Assembly (NCBI GenBank): GCA_019316985.1
Contig: CP079215.1
Coordinates: 1,922,001 to 1,986,000, forward strand
Reading direction: 5' to 3'
DNA length: 64,000 nucleotides
Origin: Paraniabella defluvii
GTDB lineage: Bacteria; Bacteroidota; Bacteroidia; Chitinophagales; Chitinophagaceae
The notes beneath the pieces are model-generated. The model was given only the letters and a program-made list of their open reading frames with translations. It made no database searches and was not told the origin of the DNA. Each line of letters begins with the position of its first letter. Positions within the stretch are counted from its first letter, which is position 1. A program made the translations under genes and the position numbers. Of this stretch, positions 1 through 9,566 are shown piece by piece.

Positions 1-505
1 CTAAGGAAAGAATGCATCGGGCACACACGCAATATGAGCAGCAATTAGCCCAGCCCCATGCCGATACAACGCTGGTAGAAGAGCAATACAGTACCGCCAA
101 ACTGGAAAACTCCTACGCCGGTATAATGGGTAAAGCTATTGAGCCGGTTATCAGGCCTCTGGGTTACGACTGGAAGATCGGTATCGCCTTAATTACCTCA
201 TTCGCCGCAAGAGAAGTGTTTGTGGGTACTATGGCTACACTATACAGCGTGGAAGACGACGGAGAGGAAAACCTGGCATTGCAGGAAAAAATGCAACGGG
301 CCACTTTCTCCGATGGCAGCAAAGTATTTACCTTAGCCACCGGGGTTTCATTAATGTTGTTTTATGTTTTTGCCATGCAGTGTATGAGTACCCTGGCTAT
401 TGTAAAAGGGAAACCGGCAGCTGGAAATGGCCCCTGATACAACTGGGTTATATGACCTTTTTGGCATACGTAATTAGCCTGATTGCTTATCAGCTTCTAA
501 AATAG
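1..505 (+). CDS. feoB: FeoB ferrous iron transporter, C-terminal part
   Basis: This is the C-terminal end of the inner-membrane ferrous iron permease FeoB; the G-protein domain and first membrane segments lie upstream of the window. The visible part carries the Gate/C-terminal pattern of the family, including the stretch SFAAREVFVGTMATLYSV followed by hydrophobic segments. The reading frame is open from base 3. One base is missing near 403-410, in the run that reads gtaaaaggg. Restoring it turns the early stop at about 435 into a normal tail ending in AYQLLK, with the stop at 503-505. The recognisable segment makes the family call secure. The strand partner is unknown, because the gene downstream is convergent. 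Confidence 0.9.
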
Positions 506-520
506 TTATCCGTTTTTTAT

Positions 521-2300
521 TTATCCTTCGGGCAATGCTTTCCATCTTCTTACAATGGAGGCATATAAAAGCATAAATAAAAACCCTGCAATTAAAAGAT
601 AAGTGCTTAAACCCATCCCCAGCTGTTCCAGCAACACAGGAGGAGGCGTTTGTTTATAATAGAGAGGGCCCAGCTTTGCTTTATAGTAATCTTTCTGATG
701 CATGGAAATAATGCCAATGATCAGCAAGACATAGGGAATAAAGCCTATGATGGTGATATTGATAAAAACAGCCTGGATCTTCTTTCGTATTTTTTTAAGC
801 AACAATAATGGCGTAAACAAAATAATAGTTCCAACTATAAACGCCATATAAGAAATGACGAGTTCACTATGAATATTTAGTCCAACCACAGCAAGGCCCA
901 AAGCGATGGCTATTACAATGGCGGCTATCATGGAGAACAGGAGGGAAGAGAGGCCTGAGGTTCTGAAAATAAAAAGCACCAGCGACAGCCCAAATGCCAG
1001 CCAGCATTGCATTTGAAAAAACACTTCCCAATAGTTGTATGTTTTAATACTATTGATATTACCGAATACATTTTTAAGAGAATTCGCATCAAAATAGAAG
1101 CTGGTTCTGCCTTTCTCAAAATATTCCTGTTTCAGGCTTTTAACCCCTTCAACGGCAGCATCCGGCGCCACCGATGCGGCAACAGCCGCAACAGCAGCAG
1201 CCACAGTGTCGGGTATCTGCTCATCGTACTTCCAGTCTTTGGGCATATAACCTCCATTGTACAAAAACTTTTCAACAATAAAGCTTTTACGGTTGATCAG
1301 GGATAGCCAGTTTTGAACAGTTAAATTAGTTTCTATCTTAAACTCTTTTGCGATTGTTAAAAAGAAGAAAATAATTGTCGAAACTCCTGTTCATTATTCC
1401 GCTGCAGAATCTGGTAAAGTTGCCGGCTGAGGTCCAGTGATTTTTGCTGGCTTTCATCGAAACGCGGTGTACCCTTTACATAAATGGCAGAAGCATCGTC
1501 ATAATACTCCTCCGTAAACAATACCCTGGAGTAATTAAAATAGCTGAGATCAGATGTCGCAAGCGCCGATACATCCACAACCTTATCCTTATCCCATACA
1601 GCCCAGGTTGTGTCATTAATGGCTTCAGAATACAGGTGCCCGCAGTTCGTCGCCCACCGTGTTGTCTTTTGCTGCTGTTAGCATTGTTTTCTTTAAAGTA
1701 TAAAACTGATACTCGTCGGTAAAGCGGCTGAGATATGGTTTGGAAAAGTCAATAAAAGCTTCGTTTACTTCGCAATAAAGGGTATCAAAAGGAGAAGGGT
1801 ATCTCCTCCTGTCTATGGTATAATCTTCCTGGTTAAATGATAAAAATGCCGCCGCCAGGCTGGCCTGGTCCAGCTTTTTATTATAAACAGCATCGGTATA
1901 TTTCATGCTGATATACCTTTTGTATCCCATTTGGTAAGACGAATAAAAAGTAGAAGAAAGCAGTAATACAATAAAGTATATAACGAAGGAAGAAAAAAGC
2001 TGCCACCGGCTGGTGGGGTAGTAGTTCTTAAAAGCATTATGCCTGAAAAGCACAATAAGCCATACTACAATGATCAACACCGAGCAGATGATACTCAGCA
2101 ATAATATGCCGTTGGTCACATAAATGTCATTAGCATTATAGTCCTGCAATAACAAGGTATTCTTAAATACGTTCCATCCCAGGGCAAAAAGGCCAGGTGT
2201 ATGATCAGCGTAACCAGCAGTACCCAGGAGCCCTGGTAACCCATAACAAAGGGAAACGTTCGAGCAGTTGTTTGTCTATTTTATTGATCCACTTTTTCAT
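521..2300 (-). CDS. Large multi-pass membrane protein paired with an ABC ATPase
   Basis: This is a membrane protein of about 590 residues that I do not recognise by name. The start MKKWINKIDKQLLERFPLLW is at 2298-2300, 18 bases after the stop of the ABC ATPase gene, so the two form an operon. Four frame breaks (about 2225, 2188, 1635 and 1360) separate what would otherwise be one protein; adding a C and a T repairs the first two. It has two hydrophobic segments in the first 110 residues, then a soluble region of about 250 residues, then at least five hydrophobic segments near the end. This layout suits an ABC-2-like permease or an export partner with a periplasmic domain. The location next to the ATPase is the main basis for that inference; the substrate is unknown. 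Confidence 0.72.
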
Positions 2301-2318
2301 TCCGGTTTTTTAAAAGTA

Positions 2319-3465
2319 TTACGCTACAAAGAACTGGCGTGTTGAATGTGAAATATTGCGGATATAGGTGATATCGGTTTTCTGCTGGCCCAGGGCAAAC
2401 AATACTTCATCAAATTGTATTAATGCATCGAAGTGAACAATATATACGCCGCCGTTATAAGAAATTTTTTGGGAGAAAGACTTTCAAGTGCCCGGCTCAG
2501 TTGTTCGCGGGAGGCCGTGGTTTCAATTTCTGTAACTAGGTGGAGAGCCTGTTGCTCCACCAGCATTTCATTATCGGCGTATTGCCCGTTTTTAAGATAG
2601 ATGACCTTATCCGACACTTTCTCCACCTCGTATAATTGTGAGAACTCAACATCAACGCTATAGGATTATTAACAGAGTTCGCGATCAGCTTCAGGTCTTC
2701 CAGGATAATTTGCTGCGCCAGCACATCGAGATTGGCGAGTGGCTCATCGAGCAATAACAGTTCTGGCTTTCTTAATAAAGTTCGCGCCAGTTCAAATCTC
2801 ATTTTATACCCCGAAGAAAGCTGGTGCCATTTCAAATGTTTGTAATTCCACAAACCCAGGCGGGCAATCATCAGCAATACGCGGGCCTCGTTTTCTGCCG
2901 GGGATAATGATAACTGGATAAAACAAGCTTCAAATTATCTTTTAAGCTGCCATACCATTTTTAGTGCGCTGCGGAATATAAACCAGCCGGGTTCTCAGCT
3001 CAAACTCATCTTTAACAGGTGCTCCAAAATCATATTGCAGGTCACCACTATCGGGGTAAAGTTCTTTGGCCAGCAGCCTGAGTAAAGTAGTTTTTCCATT
3101 GCCGTTCTCGCCCACCAGGCCGTATACCTGTCCTTTTTTACGCTTACTGATATAGGTCCTAAAGAAAAGCCTCCGGCTTTGTATTGTTTACGGATCTCAT
3201 TCGCCACCACAACCGGTCTATCGATATTACGCTCATTTAAGGTTATTGCTTCCGTTTTCTGTAGCAGCGCTTTTGCCTTCTCAATATATTCAGCTTGTTC
3301 ATCCGGGTGCTGCTCCTTCCAGTCAGTCAAAGCTACAGCCTGACGGTACAGCTCCATATCCTGAGTATCTGCCACACAGTCCAGCAAGCGCCTGAATCCG
3401 GGGTTGATGTCATTATTTTCCAAAAAGTGTAGCGTTTCGGCGGCCCTAAGGTCCTGTTTCCTCAT
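2319..3465 (-). CDS. ABC transporter ATP-binding protein
   Basis: This is an ABC ATPase of about 382 residues after repair of roughly five single-base breaks. A helical domain of about 100 residues precedes the nucleotide-binding domain. Reconstructed motifs are the Walker A GENGNGKTTLL, the signature LSSGYKMR, the Walker B LLLLDEPLANLD and a switch histidine in MLSSH. A C-terminal region of about 100 residues follows, ending in HSTRQFFVA; it does not match the catalytic core and may be regulatory. The stop at 2319-2321 lies 18 bases before the start of the membrane protein gene, so the pair probably forms one transporter. The long N-terminal extension is unusual for a drug-export type ATPase. 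The family is certain; the substrate is not. Confidence 0.85.
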
Positions 3466-3592
3466 AGCTTATCTGTTTTATCAAATATACACCGGCAATG
3501 ATAATATCTCCCGGCAGGGAAAACATTTAACAAAAATGTCTTTATTGCACCCTTCATTGTGTAACGCATTTATTCATTTTAAAAAAGACGAT

Positions 3593-3600
3593 TACTTTTG
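3593..3600 (+). promoter_or_regulatory. Bacteroidota -7 promoter element (TACTTTTG)
   Basis: This octamer matches the Bacteroidota -7 consensus TAnnTTTG and sits 17 bases before the lipoprotein start. No clear -33 TTG is seen at the usual distance, so only the -7 half is supported. Confidence 0.45.
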
Positions 3601-3616
3601 TGAAAATTTTGGATTT

Positions 3617-4047
3617 ATGCGTTTTTATAGTCTTCCGCTTATCGCTCTTCTTGCTTTAGCCTGTAATAATAGCGGCTCAGAACCTGCTGAACCTCAAAAA
3701 TCTTTGTCTGATAGCTTATTGCAGCAGGTATTGGATGGCCACGATGTAGCGATGCCTAAAATGATGAAACTGGAGCGTTTACAAAAAGACGCACAGGCAG
3801 AGTTGGACTCCTGAAGCAGGCCAAAGGCAACGCAACGCGTATAGCCCTGCTTGATAGTACCATCAAAAACCTGAGCTATGCAGAAGCAACTATGAATGAA
3901 TGGATGGAAGGGTTCCGGTACGACTCTTTAAAGGATAATGAGCCTGCAAGAGTAGATTACCTGAAAATACAATTGGCTTCGGTAAACCAAATGAAAGAAG
4001 TGGTGCTGTCGAGCATTGCAAAAGCCGATTCGGTACTGGCTAAATAA
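3617..4047 (+). CDS. Small lipoprotein, helical
   Basis: This is a secreted lipoprotein of about 143 residues. The N-terminus MRFYSLPLIALLALACNN is a lipoprotein signal peptide with the lipobox LALAC; the modified cysteine is residue 16. The rest is charged, predicted helical and free of further membrane segments. One C is missing near 3810, where ttggactcctgaag should read with three Cs; this restores the frame through to a tail ending in SIAKADSVLAK. The ATG at 3617 was chosen over in-frame upstream codons because it gives the signal peptide. A strong terminator follows directly. The function is unknown; such small envelope lipoproteins are common in this phylum. Confidence 0.75.
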
Positions 4048-4052
4048 CAAAT

Positions 4053-4079
4053 AAAATAGCCCGCTGAGCGGGCTATTTT
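4053..4079. terminator. Bidirectional intrinsic terminator
   Basis: A perfect 12-bp stem (aaaatagcccgc / gcgggctatttt) with a TGA loop lies between the convergent lipoprotein and adenylate kinase genes. A-rich and T-rich flanks on either side let it work in both directions. Confidence 0.9.
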
Positions 4080-4098
4080 AATGATATATCAAAGAGAA

Positions 4099-4681
<583 letters not shown>

Positions 4682-4708
4682 TTACGTATTTGTTTTGATG
4701 TAACTCAA

Positions 4709-4716
4709 CAAATATA
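4709..4716 (-). promoter_or_regulatory. -7 promoter element of adk (TATATTTG)
   Basis: On the minus strand this reads TATATTTG, a full match to TAnnTTTG, 28 bases before the adk start. A -33 TTG at standard spacing is not evident. Confidence 0.5.
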
Positions 4717-4831
4717 CGTATGAAAACTAATTTACTGGTATGACTGCGGCATTTGTTGAAAAATGTGAAAATTATGTATTGCTAAATCCTGAACAACTTT
4801 TTATCCGTATTATTTGTTTAAATTAACAGGT

Positions 4832-5395
4832 ATGAAGTATTTTTACTGATATTAGTAAGCGTTTGCTGTGTATTTCATCAATGCCAGTCTCAAACAAAGT
4901 CATCCAACCCTAAAGACACAACAAAAATGAATAAGGAAAATAACCCCGTTTACTCGCGTACCGACACTTCGCGGGTAAAGATCAGCAACGAAGAGTGGCA
5001 AAAGTATTGCCTGAAGATGTTTATTATATTGCCCGTCAAAAGGGAACCGAAAGACCCTGGACCAGCAAATATGAAAATTTTAAGGAAGTGGGCACTTATT
5101 ATTGCGCCGCCTGCGGAAACCCTTTGTTTAAGAGCGACACCAAATTTGAAAGCGGTTGCGGCTGGCCCAGCTTTTATGAGCCCATCAGCAAAACCAGCAT
5201 TATTTACAAAGAAGATAAAAGCCACGGCATGGTACGTACAGAGGTAGAATGCGGCCGCTGCGAAGCGCACCTGGGGCATGTTTTTGATGACGGACCACCC
5301 CTACAGGGTTGCGTTATTGCATTAATGGCGTCATACTCGACTTTGAGAAAGCCCAAAAAGCAGAAAAGCAATACAACGACGAAAACAAAAAATAG
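4832..5395 (+). CDS. msrB: Peptide-methionine (R)-S-oxide reductase, lipoprotein form
   Basis: MsrB reduces methionine-R-sulfoxide in oxidised proteins. The core shows both zinc-binding pairs (CAACGNPLF and CGRCEAH), the GWPSFYEP motif, HLGHVFDDGPP and, after repair, the catalytic Cys in RYCINGVILDF. A T is missing at about 4842. Restoring it joins the core to an upstream start at 4832, giving MKYFLLILVSVCCVFHQCQS, a signal peptide with a likely lipidated cysteine. Further single bases are missing at about 5005 and 5300. The enzyme would then work in the periplasm or on the outer membrane rather than in the cytoplasm. If the upstream start is wrong, the ATG at 4927 gives a cytosolic protein. 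Confidence 0.88.
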
Positions 5396-5412
5396 TCTAA
5401 AACGATAAAAGT

Positions 5413-5446
5413 AAATGCCCGGGGTATTCCGGGCATTTGCTTTTTA
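5413..5446 (+). terminator. Intrinsic terminator after msrB
   Basis: A 10-bp stem (aaatgcccgg / ccgggcattt) with a six-base loop is followed by gcttttt, 17 bases after the msrB stop. It also separates the convergent small gene. Confidence 0.85.
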
Positions 5447-5455
5447 CAGCTGTTT

Positions 5456-5631
5456 TTAAAATTCAATATCGTCTGCTACATTACCGCCTTGCTCCTTTGC
5501 AAACTTATCTGCATCCTTTTTCTTTTGCTTCTGATAGTCCATATAATGCGTCAGTGATACTGAGTTGAAGTTCTGGTTCTGCGCCGTCACCGGTCCATCG
5601 CTACGACGTTCAAAACAAGTTCATCTTCCAT
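5456..5631 (-). CDS. Small charged protein of about 58 residues
   Basis: This gene is too short for routine calling and is hidden by one frame break. Adding one T to the run at about 5613 gives an uninterrupted protein starting MEDELVFERRSDGPVT, continuing through a lysine-rich helix (DYQKQKKKDADKFAKEQ) and ending GGNVADDIEF. The stop abuts the msrB terminator. The codon pattern and acidic tail look like a real cytoplasmic protein rather than chance. I do not recognise the family; the position between msrB and an oxidoreductase gives no functional clue. Confidence 0.5.
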
Positions 5632-5656
5632 TATTTTCCGGCGTCATTAATAATTG

Positions 5657-5686
5657 TTGTTTTTACATTTTTTCTTGCTAACTTTC
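5657..5686 (+). promoter_or_regulatory. Bacteroidota promoter, TTG-N19-TAACTTTC
   Basis: TTG at 5657-5659 is followed after exactly 19 bases by TAACTTTC, one mismatch from the -7 consensus. It lies 34 bases upstream of the oxidoreductase start. Confidence 0.55.
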
Positions 5687-5720
5687 CTTCTCATAAATTA
5701 TTGAATAAAACAGATTGCTC

Positions 5721-7046
5721 ATGTCATCCAGAAGAAAGTTTCTCGCCAATAGTTCTATGTTAGCGCTTGGCGGATTTGCACTACAGTCTTTCAATACAAA
5801 AAATTTTTCCGGCATTATTACCAGTGCTGCTGATCAAATTAATATTGGTGTTATTGGTATCAAAGGTATGGGCTGGGCTAATACCATGTCCATACTCAAA
5901 ATTGCAGGAGTGAACCTGGTAGCACTTTGCGATGTGGACCAGTCCGTGTTAGACGACCGCCTGAAAGAACTAAAAGGAAAAAACATTGACACCGGTAAAA
6001 TAAAAACGTATAAAGATTACCGCGGCTTGCTGGATAATAAAGATGTGGACGCGGTTATTATCGGAACGCCAGATCACTGGCATGCCCTGATCATGATAGA
6101 CGCTGTACGGGCCGGAAAGGATGTATATGTAGAAAAGCCTGTGGGTAATTCTATAGAAGAATGTCGCGCGATGGTGGCGGCACAGGAAAAATATAATAAA
6201 GTAGTACAGGCGGGGCAGTGGCAGCGCAGCCAGCAACATTTTAGAGATGCGATTGCTTTGGTGCATAGCGGGCAGTTGGGTAACATCAGAACCGTTAAAG
6301 TAAATTGCTACCAGGGCTGGATGAAACCCGCGCCGGTAGTGGCCGACAGCGCACCGCCTCCCGGTGTAGATTATAAAATGTGGTTAGGCCCTGCCAAAAC
6401 AAGGCCTTTTAACAGCAGCCGTTTTCATTTTAATTTCCGCTGGTTCTGGGATTATGCAGGCGGCTTAATGACAGATTGGGGCGTGCACCTGATGGACTAT
6501 GCTATTTTTGGCATGAACGCGCCGGTTCCTAAAACGGTTTCAGCATTAGGTGGGCGATTTGCTTATCCTGATTTGTACCAGGAAACACCGGACACACTTA
6601 CCGCACTCTATGAGTTTGATGGCTTTAATATTGTGTGGGACCATGCTATGGGTATTGATAATGGCAACTACGGTAAAGATCATAGCATTGCCTTTATTGG
6701 TAACAATGGTACACTGGAGCTGGATCGTGGAGGCTGGCAGGTAATAGAAGAAAAACGCAGTGAAAAGAAAGTTTCTGTTCCGCGTAAAACGCCCACCGAT
6801 AACGGGCTGGATAAGCATATGGAAAATTTTGTGGCGGTTATCCGTTCGCGTAAACTGGGCGATCTTAATTGTTCTATACAGACCGGCGCACATATTGCCA
6901 CGGTTTGCCAGATGGGTAATATTGCCTTTAGAAGCCAGGAAAAAGTAACCTGGAATAAAGTAGCAGGTAAATTCACCAACGAAAAGCTGAACAAGGAATA
7001 TATGATGGCCGCATACCATAACGGGTATAAGCTACCGAAAGTGTAG
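5721..7046 (+). CDS. Tat-exported Gfo/Idh/MocA family oxidoreductase
   Basis: This NAD(P)-dependent sugar oxidoreductase is complete, about 441 residues, with no frame break. The start at 5721 gives MSSRRKFLANSSMLALGG, a twin-arginine signal with RRKFL, so the protein is folded and exported with its cofactor. The Rossmann motif is INIGVIGIKGMGWAN, the cofactor strand is VALCDVD, and the family motif EKPVGNSIEE holds the conserved Glu-Lys-Pro. The C-terminal half includes WFWDYAGGLMTDWGVHLMD, typical of secreted Bacteroidota members. The substrate cannot be read from the sequence. It is monocistronic behind its own promoter. A second Tat-exported paralogue sits at 38309-39742 beside the polysaccharide locus. 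Confidence 0.88.
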   Translation: MSSRRKFLANSSMLALGGFALQSFNTKNFSGIITSAADQINIGVIGIKGMGWANTMSILKIAGVNLVALCDVDQSVLDDRLKELKGKNIDTGKIKTYKDYRGLLDNKDVDAVIIGTPDHWHALIMIDAVRAGKDVYVEKPVGNSIEECRAMVAAQEKYNKVVQAGQWQRSQQHFRDAIALVHSGQLGNIRTVKVNCYQGWMKPAPVVADSAPPPGVDYKMWLGPAKTRPFNSSRFHFNFRWFWDYAGGLMTDWGVHLMDYAIFGMNAPVPKTVSALGGRFAYPDLYQETPDTLTALYEFDGFNIVWDHAMGIDNGNYGKDHSIAFIGNNGTLELDRGGWQVIEEKRSEKKVSVPRKTPTDNGLDKHMENFVAVIRSRKLGDLNCSIQTGAHIATVCQMGNIAFRSQEKVTWNKVAGKFTNEKLNKEYMMAAYHNGYKLPKV

Positions 7047-7239
7047 GTTTGTTTTGATGCTTGTTTTTCGATTTAATATGCCGTCCCTGCAGGATTAATT
7101 GGTCAGAGGTTCCTATTTTTACCAATAGTACATCCCATACGGGACAACAATATTGGCAGAAAAAAATAAATGTATTGGCGTGTTAGCCCGCAGGAAAGGC
7201 ATATAACCGTCGGTTAAAAGATTAAACAAATCCGTTGGC

Positions 7240-7788
7240 ATGATCACAGAGAAAGAAGCGGTGAGGATCAGCAAGTTTTTAAGTTTGGTGTTGCGCCATC
7301 AGCCGGAAACCATTAACCTGGTATTGGATGAAAATGGCTGGGCAGATGTGGATCTTTTAATAGAGAAGTGTAATGAAAAAGGAGTTGCTCTAAACCGGGA
7401 GCTACTTGAACACATTGTAGACACCAATACCAAAAAGAGATTCAGCTTTAACGAGCAAAAGATCAAATCCGCGCTAACCAGGGACACTCCATTGATGTAG
7501 ACCTGGCATTATCAGCAAGAACCTCCGGATGTTCTTTATCATGGAACTGCAGAGCGATTTGTTGCTGCCATTAAAGAACTGGGACTGCTGAAACAGCGAC
7601 GTCAGCATGTGCATTTGAGTGCAGAGCAATCCACTGCAGTAGAGGTGGGACAAAGACATGGCAAGCCTGTTGTATTTTCCGTACTTGCAGGGCAAATGCA
7701 CCAGGATGGTTTTATATTTTACCTTTCTGATAATGGCGTGTGGTTAACGGATCATGTGCCGGCAAAATATTTGTCTTTTAGCCTATAG
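7240..7788 (+). CDS. kptA: RNA 2'-phosphotransferase (Tpt1/KptA)
   Basis: KptA transfers a 2'-phosphate from RNA to NAD+, giving ADP-ribose 1'',2''-cyclic phosphate. The N-terminal winged-helix part shows [13 protein letters not shown] and [12 protein letters not shown]. After one A is restored at about 7475 and two Cs at about 7522, the catalytic part reads [20 protein letters not shown] and [15 protein letters not shown], all family hallmarks, and ends [15 protein letters not shown]. The reconstructed size of about 183 residues is normal. In bacteria the enzyme's natural substrate is unclear, as tRNA splicing of the fungal type is absent. There is no visible partner gene. Confidence 0.92.
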
Positions 7789-7855
7789 TAACAGCGCTAA
7801 ACACTTTGTAAAAAACCGAGAGAAACCCGGAGAATCTTACGGTTTTTTATTTGTG

Positions 7856-7960
7856 CCCGTCATTTCGATGAGGCCCGCAAAGCGGGGCGAAGAGAAATCT
7901 CTACGAAAAGCTCATTATAAAAAACTATTTCCATGCTTTCCACCTGTCTGCCGACAAGCG
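7856..7960. repeat. REP-like extragenic element
   Basis: The stretch begins cgtcatttcgatgaggcccg and continues with a hairpin (cccgc aaa gcggg at 7874-7886) and gaagagaaatctct. A second palindromic piece, cctgtctgccgacaagcggg, follows near 7943. Both phrases resemble interspersed extragenic repeats I have seen in Bacteroidota genomes. Only one copy is in this window, so the repeat status is inference. Confidence 0.45.
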
Positions 7961-8088
7961 GGCTTGCTTACAACCTGGTTCTCACTTAATGGGCATATAA
8001 ACAATGATCTTTAATTTGTTGTTTATTTTCAACAAAATCACCGTTAATGTTGATATTAACCAACATTTGCGCATTTAACGGCAGATTT

Positions 8089-8153
8089 ACGGTAAAATTG
8101 ATGAACCCTACTGTAAAACTGATATTTCCTGGTCAAATTACTGTAAAATGTAT
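8089..8153. repeat. Three short direct repeats (ACnGTAAAAnnnAT)
   Basis: Near-identical 14-mers lie at 8089-8102 (acggtaaaattgat), 8110-8123 (actgtaaaactgat) and 8140-8153 (actgtaaaatgtat), spaced 21 and 30 bases. They sit in an AT-rich convergent gap of about 400 bases (7789-8189). That gap also holds the hairpin tttgttg/caacaaa at 8015-8036 and the dyad gttaat/attaac at 8043-8060. The gap holds no gene that I can see. Confidence 0.4.
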
Positions 8154-8189
8154 TTTTGGCTGAATAAGACGAGCCTATTTTAGGCGTGT

Positions 8190-9042
8190 TCACACCAACA
8201 CTCCTTTACATTCCCTTCCCGTTAATGCCCGGCCTGCCTCCGCTACTATACTCAACAGCATTTCCATTTTGCCGGTTAAGATTTGAAGCTCCACATCTGT
8301 TACTTTATAGTCGGCTGTATAACGCGCGCTGATATAAGCTTTCTGCAACAGGTGCAACAAGCATTTGCCCGCTTCGGTATGATGCGGAAATAAGCCAGCC
8401 AATTGGGGCGACGACAAGGCAACATAGCTGTAATAACCGCTCTATATTGTGGGTATGGGTGTGATAGCCTGTTCCGGCTTTTAGCAGGGCCTGCAAAGCC
8501 TGCTCGACGCATTGGTGCAGCATAAACGCCGCCATCTTATATTGCTGCCGCAGGCGGTACAGTTCTGCACCAGCCAAAAATTCCCGTGCTTTTGATAAAC
8601 CTTCTTTAATGATCTCTTTGCTATTAACAGGAGCTACCAATTCTGGTACTATTTCTATTTGCATGTTATCTGCATCATACAGCACCGGCGCTTGCCGCCA
8701 TACATGCAGGGCAAAAGGATGACCGGACCGCAACCACGCGGTAAAGCCGGCAGTGCAGAGCACCAGCGTAGTAACCGGCAATAGGGCGCCGCAATGCTGT
8801 TCCAGTTGATCCTGCCACTGGTGCGGCTCTTTATTCGCAAGATCGGGTAACAGCACCAGCAAAGTGCAATGGGCTAAGCGCTCTTGACCAACCTCCACCT
8901 CATGGAAAATGCCTTCGTATTGCTCATGCCGCAAGGTGTGGCCCAGCAGCCAGATCTTATCCGGGTGGGCCAGTTGTACAATGATGCCCGTTAGCTGCTG
9001 TATCTGTTCCGATGTTTCGGGACTGAAGTGAACCGGCTTCAT
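8190..9042 (-). CDS. HEPN domain protein with degenerate nucleotidyltransferase-like N-terminus
   Basis: This protein of about 284 residues has two parts. The N-terminal half (to about residue 130) resembles the MNT-like nucleotidyltransferase fold found fused to HEPN domains, but where the family has a GS...D.D site this one reads LLGHTLRHE and AHCTLLVLLPD, so catalysis looks lost. The C-terminal half is HEPN: KMAAFMLHQCVEQALQALL, then THNIERLLQLCC and, after one frame break at about 8415, AYISARYTADYKV. The gene overlaps its upstream partner by ATGA, implying translational coupling. HEPN proteins are often RNases or toxin-like, but the Rx4-6H motif is not clear here, so a toxin role is only a possibility. 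Confidence 0.75.
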
Positions 9043-9487
9043 AGCTCTTTCATATTTGGAGATTTACGTCTGGGTTGTCGCCACCATTTTTTAAAAGAGT
9101 AGTGATAATGCCGATCGCGCCATTGGGTATAGCGCTTTATCATTTTAAGGTTGCCCTTATCAGGAAACAGCTGGCCTACGGCATCCATTTCTTTAAACAG
9201 GCTGCGGATGTCGGCGGCAGTATAATGCTGCTGCCCGTAGCCATGTGCAATAAAATATTCTACCAGCTGTGCTTTGGCGGCATCCCTGCCCTCGCGGTTC
9301 CAGCTGCTATGGGCCAGGTTGTCCATAAAATCTGTAAGCACCGTTTTGGGTGTTACCTCCATTAGCTTGCAAAGCAGCAAAAAGGATAAGGCAGTATAAA
9401 GGAGAATTGCGCGTGCCGGGCATAGGCGCCGGTTTGCCATTTCAGCTCGGGCTTTTGTTGTTTTTGTTTGCGGTGGTTGATTGCCAT
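9039..9487 (-). CDS. Conserved 149-residue protein coupled to the HEPN gene
   Basis: The start MAINHRKQKQQKPELKWQ at 9485-9487 becomes visible after adding one T at about 9385. The protein then runs through FSFILPYPFLLLCKLMEVTP and DFMDNLAHSSWNREGRDAAK to a basic tail YHYSFKKWWRQPRRKSPNM. I recall similar unnamed proteins in mobile or accessory regions of Bacteroidota genomes but know no function. The stop overlaps the HEPN start by four bases, so both are one translational unit. The tryptophan- and arginine-rich tail suggests nucleic-acid or membrane contact. The open frame upstream of 9487 is not part of the gene; that DNA forms the structured leader. Confidence 0.65.
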
Positions 9488-9522
9488 AGTGTAGCATTTT
9501 AGGGTGATGAACAGGCGAACAG

Positions 9523-9561
9523 ACCAACCGGCGGTGCATAAAAGGACGTGGGTTGGTCCTT
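9523..9561 (-). promoter_or_regulatory. Two mutually exclusive short hairpins in the leader
   Basis: accaac (9523-9528) can pair with gttggt (9552-9557), while aaggac (9542-9547) can pair with gtcctt (9556-9561). The partners share two bases, so only one hairpin can form at a time. Both lie between the large inverted repeat and the start codon of the 149-residue gene, as in an attenuator-like switch. No function is known. Confidence 0.4.
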
Positions 9562-9566
9562 ATGTT

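Noticed and set aside
7047..7239. Possible riboswitch or promoter upstream of kptA
   Set aside because: No conserved box or long stem could be identified by eye.
8089..8153. Short CRISPR-like array
   Set aside because: Repeats are only 14 bases, spacing is irregular (7 and 16 bases between copies), and no cas gene is near.
9075..9365. Plus-strand open frame opposite the 149-residue gene
   Set aside because: It is antisense to a gene with better support and has no recognisable motif.
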